A stretch of 64,000 nt of DNA, taken from positions 124,001 to 188,000 of the forward strand of contig BEIQ01000004.1 in assembly GCA_002898275.1 (NCBI GenBank), read 5' to 3'. Positions 63,137 through 64,000 of the stretch are shown one piece after another (the first letter of the stretch is position 1; the number at the start of each line of letters is the position of its first letter). Source of the DNA: a bacterium HR40 (GTDB lineage: Bacteria; Pseudomonadota; Alphaproteobacteria; Geminicoccales; Geminicoccaceae). The notes under the pieces were generated by a model. The model was not told the DNA's origin and did not search any database. It worked only from the letters and a program-made list of their open reading frames with translations. A program made the position numbers and the translations under genes.

Positions 63137-64000
63137 ATGAACGGCTTCGCGCGGCTCGGACTGCGCGAGGAACTGCTGCGGGCGATCGCCGAAGCCGGCT
63201 ATACGGAGCCGACCCCCATCCAGCAACGGGCCATTCCGGCGGTCCTCGAAGGCCGCGACGTGATCGGTATCGCCCAGACCGGCACGGGCAAGACCGCCTC
63301 CTTCACCCTGCCCATGCTGCAGATCCTCGCCGCCGGCCGGTCGCGGGCGCGGATGCCGCGGGCTCTCATCCTCTCGCCGACGCGCGAGCTCGCGACCCAA
63401 ACTGCGCACAACTTCGACCTCTACGGCAAGTATCTGGCCCTCACCAAGGCGCTTCTCATCGGCGGTGTGGGCATGGCCGATCAGGAGCGGCTGCTGGACC
63501 GCGGGGTCGACGTGCTGATCGCCACGCCTGGCCGTCTGCTCGACTGGTTCGAGCGCGGCAAGGTCCTGCTCGGTGGCGTGCAGCTGCTCGTCATCGACGA
63601 AGCCGACCGGATGCTCGATATGGGCTTCATTCCCGATGTCGAGCGCATCGTCGGGCTTTTGCCGAATCGTCGACAGACCCTGCTCTTTTCGGCCACCATG
63701 GGGCGCGAGGTGCGGCGGCTCGCCGACCGTTTCCTGCGCGATCCCGTCGCCATCGAAGTGACGCCGCCAGCCCGCAAGGCGGAGTCGGTCGATGACGCCT
63801 TCGTCCCGGTGACGGGGCGCGACAAGCGGCAGCTGCTCGAGGCGCTCCTGACGCGCGAGGGCATCGAGACGGCGATGATCTTCTGCAACACCAAGCGCGA
63901 GGTCGCCTCGCTCACCCGCTGGCTCGTGCGGCGCGGGGTGGATGCCCGCGAGCTCCACGGCGATCTCGAGCAAACGGCCCGTCAGGCAGCGCTCGACGCC
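63137..64000 (+). CDS. DEAD-box RNA helicase, N-terminal part
   Basis: 288 codons from ATG 63137 to the right edge, still open; a TTG at 63125 is an alternative start. Q motif FARLGLREELLRAI...PTPIQQRAIP, motif I AQTGTGKT, Ia PTRELA, II IDEADRMLD, III FSATM, and the start of the C-terminal RecA-like domain (AMIFCNTKREVASL). Similar to RhlE/RhlB-type helicases used in RNA turnover, ribosome assembly and cold adaptation. Truncated by the window, so the C-terminal extension that would tell the subtypes apart is not visible. Confidence 0.95.
   Translation, partial: MNGFARLGLREELLRAIAEAGYTEPTPIQQRAIPAVLEGRDVIGIAQTGTGKTASFTLPMLQILAAGRSRARMPRALILSPTRELATQTAHNFDLYGKYLALTKALLIGGVGMADQERLLDRGVDVLIATPGRLLDWFERGKVLLGGVQLLVIDEADRMLDMGFIPDVERIVGLLPNRRQTLLFSATMGREVRRLADRFLRDPVAIEVTPPARKAESVDDAFVPVTGRDKRQLLEALLTREGIETAMIFCNTKREVASLTRWLVRRGVDARELHGDLEQTARQAALDA

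Overview
The window is a GC-rich (roughly two-thirds G+C) bacterial chromosome segment, almost certainly from an alphaproteobacterium. Supporting evidence: the order pdxJ-acpS-lepB-rnc-era-recO, the block trpE / trpGDC-moaC-moeA-lexA, an IalB-family gene next to rlmN, lptD-surA-rsmA, and a lexA promoter with the alphaproteobacterial SOS box GAAC-N7-GAAC. Genus and species cannot be read from the sequence. Genes are densely packed, with many 4-base ATGA/GTGA overlaps. I saw no rRNA, tRNA, CRISPR array, transposase or integrase.

Region 1 (1-12 kb) is an exopolysaccharide locus of the XrtA/PEP-CTERM-associated type. On the plus strand lie the end of a flippase gene and two GT4 glycosyltransferases. 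Converging on them from the minus strand is an operon: Wza-like export lipoprotein, Wzz-like chain-length protein, tyrosine autokinase, GspA-like ATPase, polysaccharide deacetylase, FemAB-like protein and a TIGR03087 glycosyltransferase. The most unusual object in the window is here: the tyrosine kinase and the outer-membrane beta-barrel protein (normally two genes) form one uninterrupted 783-codon reading frame joined through an internal signal-peptide-like segment. No exosortase or PEP-CTERM substrate lies in the window. A GGDEF/EAL protein with a degenerate GGDEF site is divergent from the operon.

Region 2 (13.8-21.9 kb) is accessory metabolism: nnrS with an FNR/NnrR-type box, a cytochrome c, a lone iolE, a two-gene lipid-modification candidate (CFA-synthase-like methyltransferase with altered active-site residues plus a geranylgeranyl-reductase-type flavoprotein), a large DUF4114/FG-GAP propeller protein, and a gamma-carbonic-anhydrase-like protein.

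Region 3 (22-38.7 kb) is core: pdxJ-acpS-lepB-rnc-era-recO, then fabD-fabG and acpP-fabF-mltG-gmk. The usual fabG-acpP junction is split by about 7.3 kb carrying a DMT-family transporter, a fused 5-oxoprolinase/hydantoinase, a glycerol-1-phosphate-dehydrogenase-like protein and a zinc alcohol dehydrogenase.

Region 4 (38.7-64 kb) holds envelope biogenesis (lptD-surA-rsmA), pepA-holC-ndk, sppA, rlmN and ialB, a quinone oxidoreductase, a DUF255/YyaL protein, ppiD, the trp and molybdopterin genes, lexA, a glycerophosphodiester phosphodiesterase, and the start of a DEAD-box RNA helicase that runs off the right edge. A yibQ-like deacetylase gene on the opposite strand separates trpE from trpGDC. 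A 0.66-kb stretch upstream of the quinone oxidoreductase has no convincing gene.
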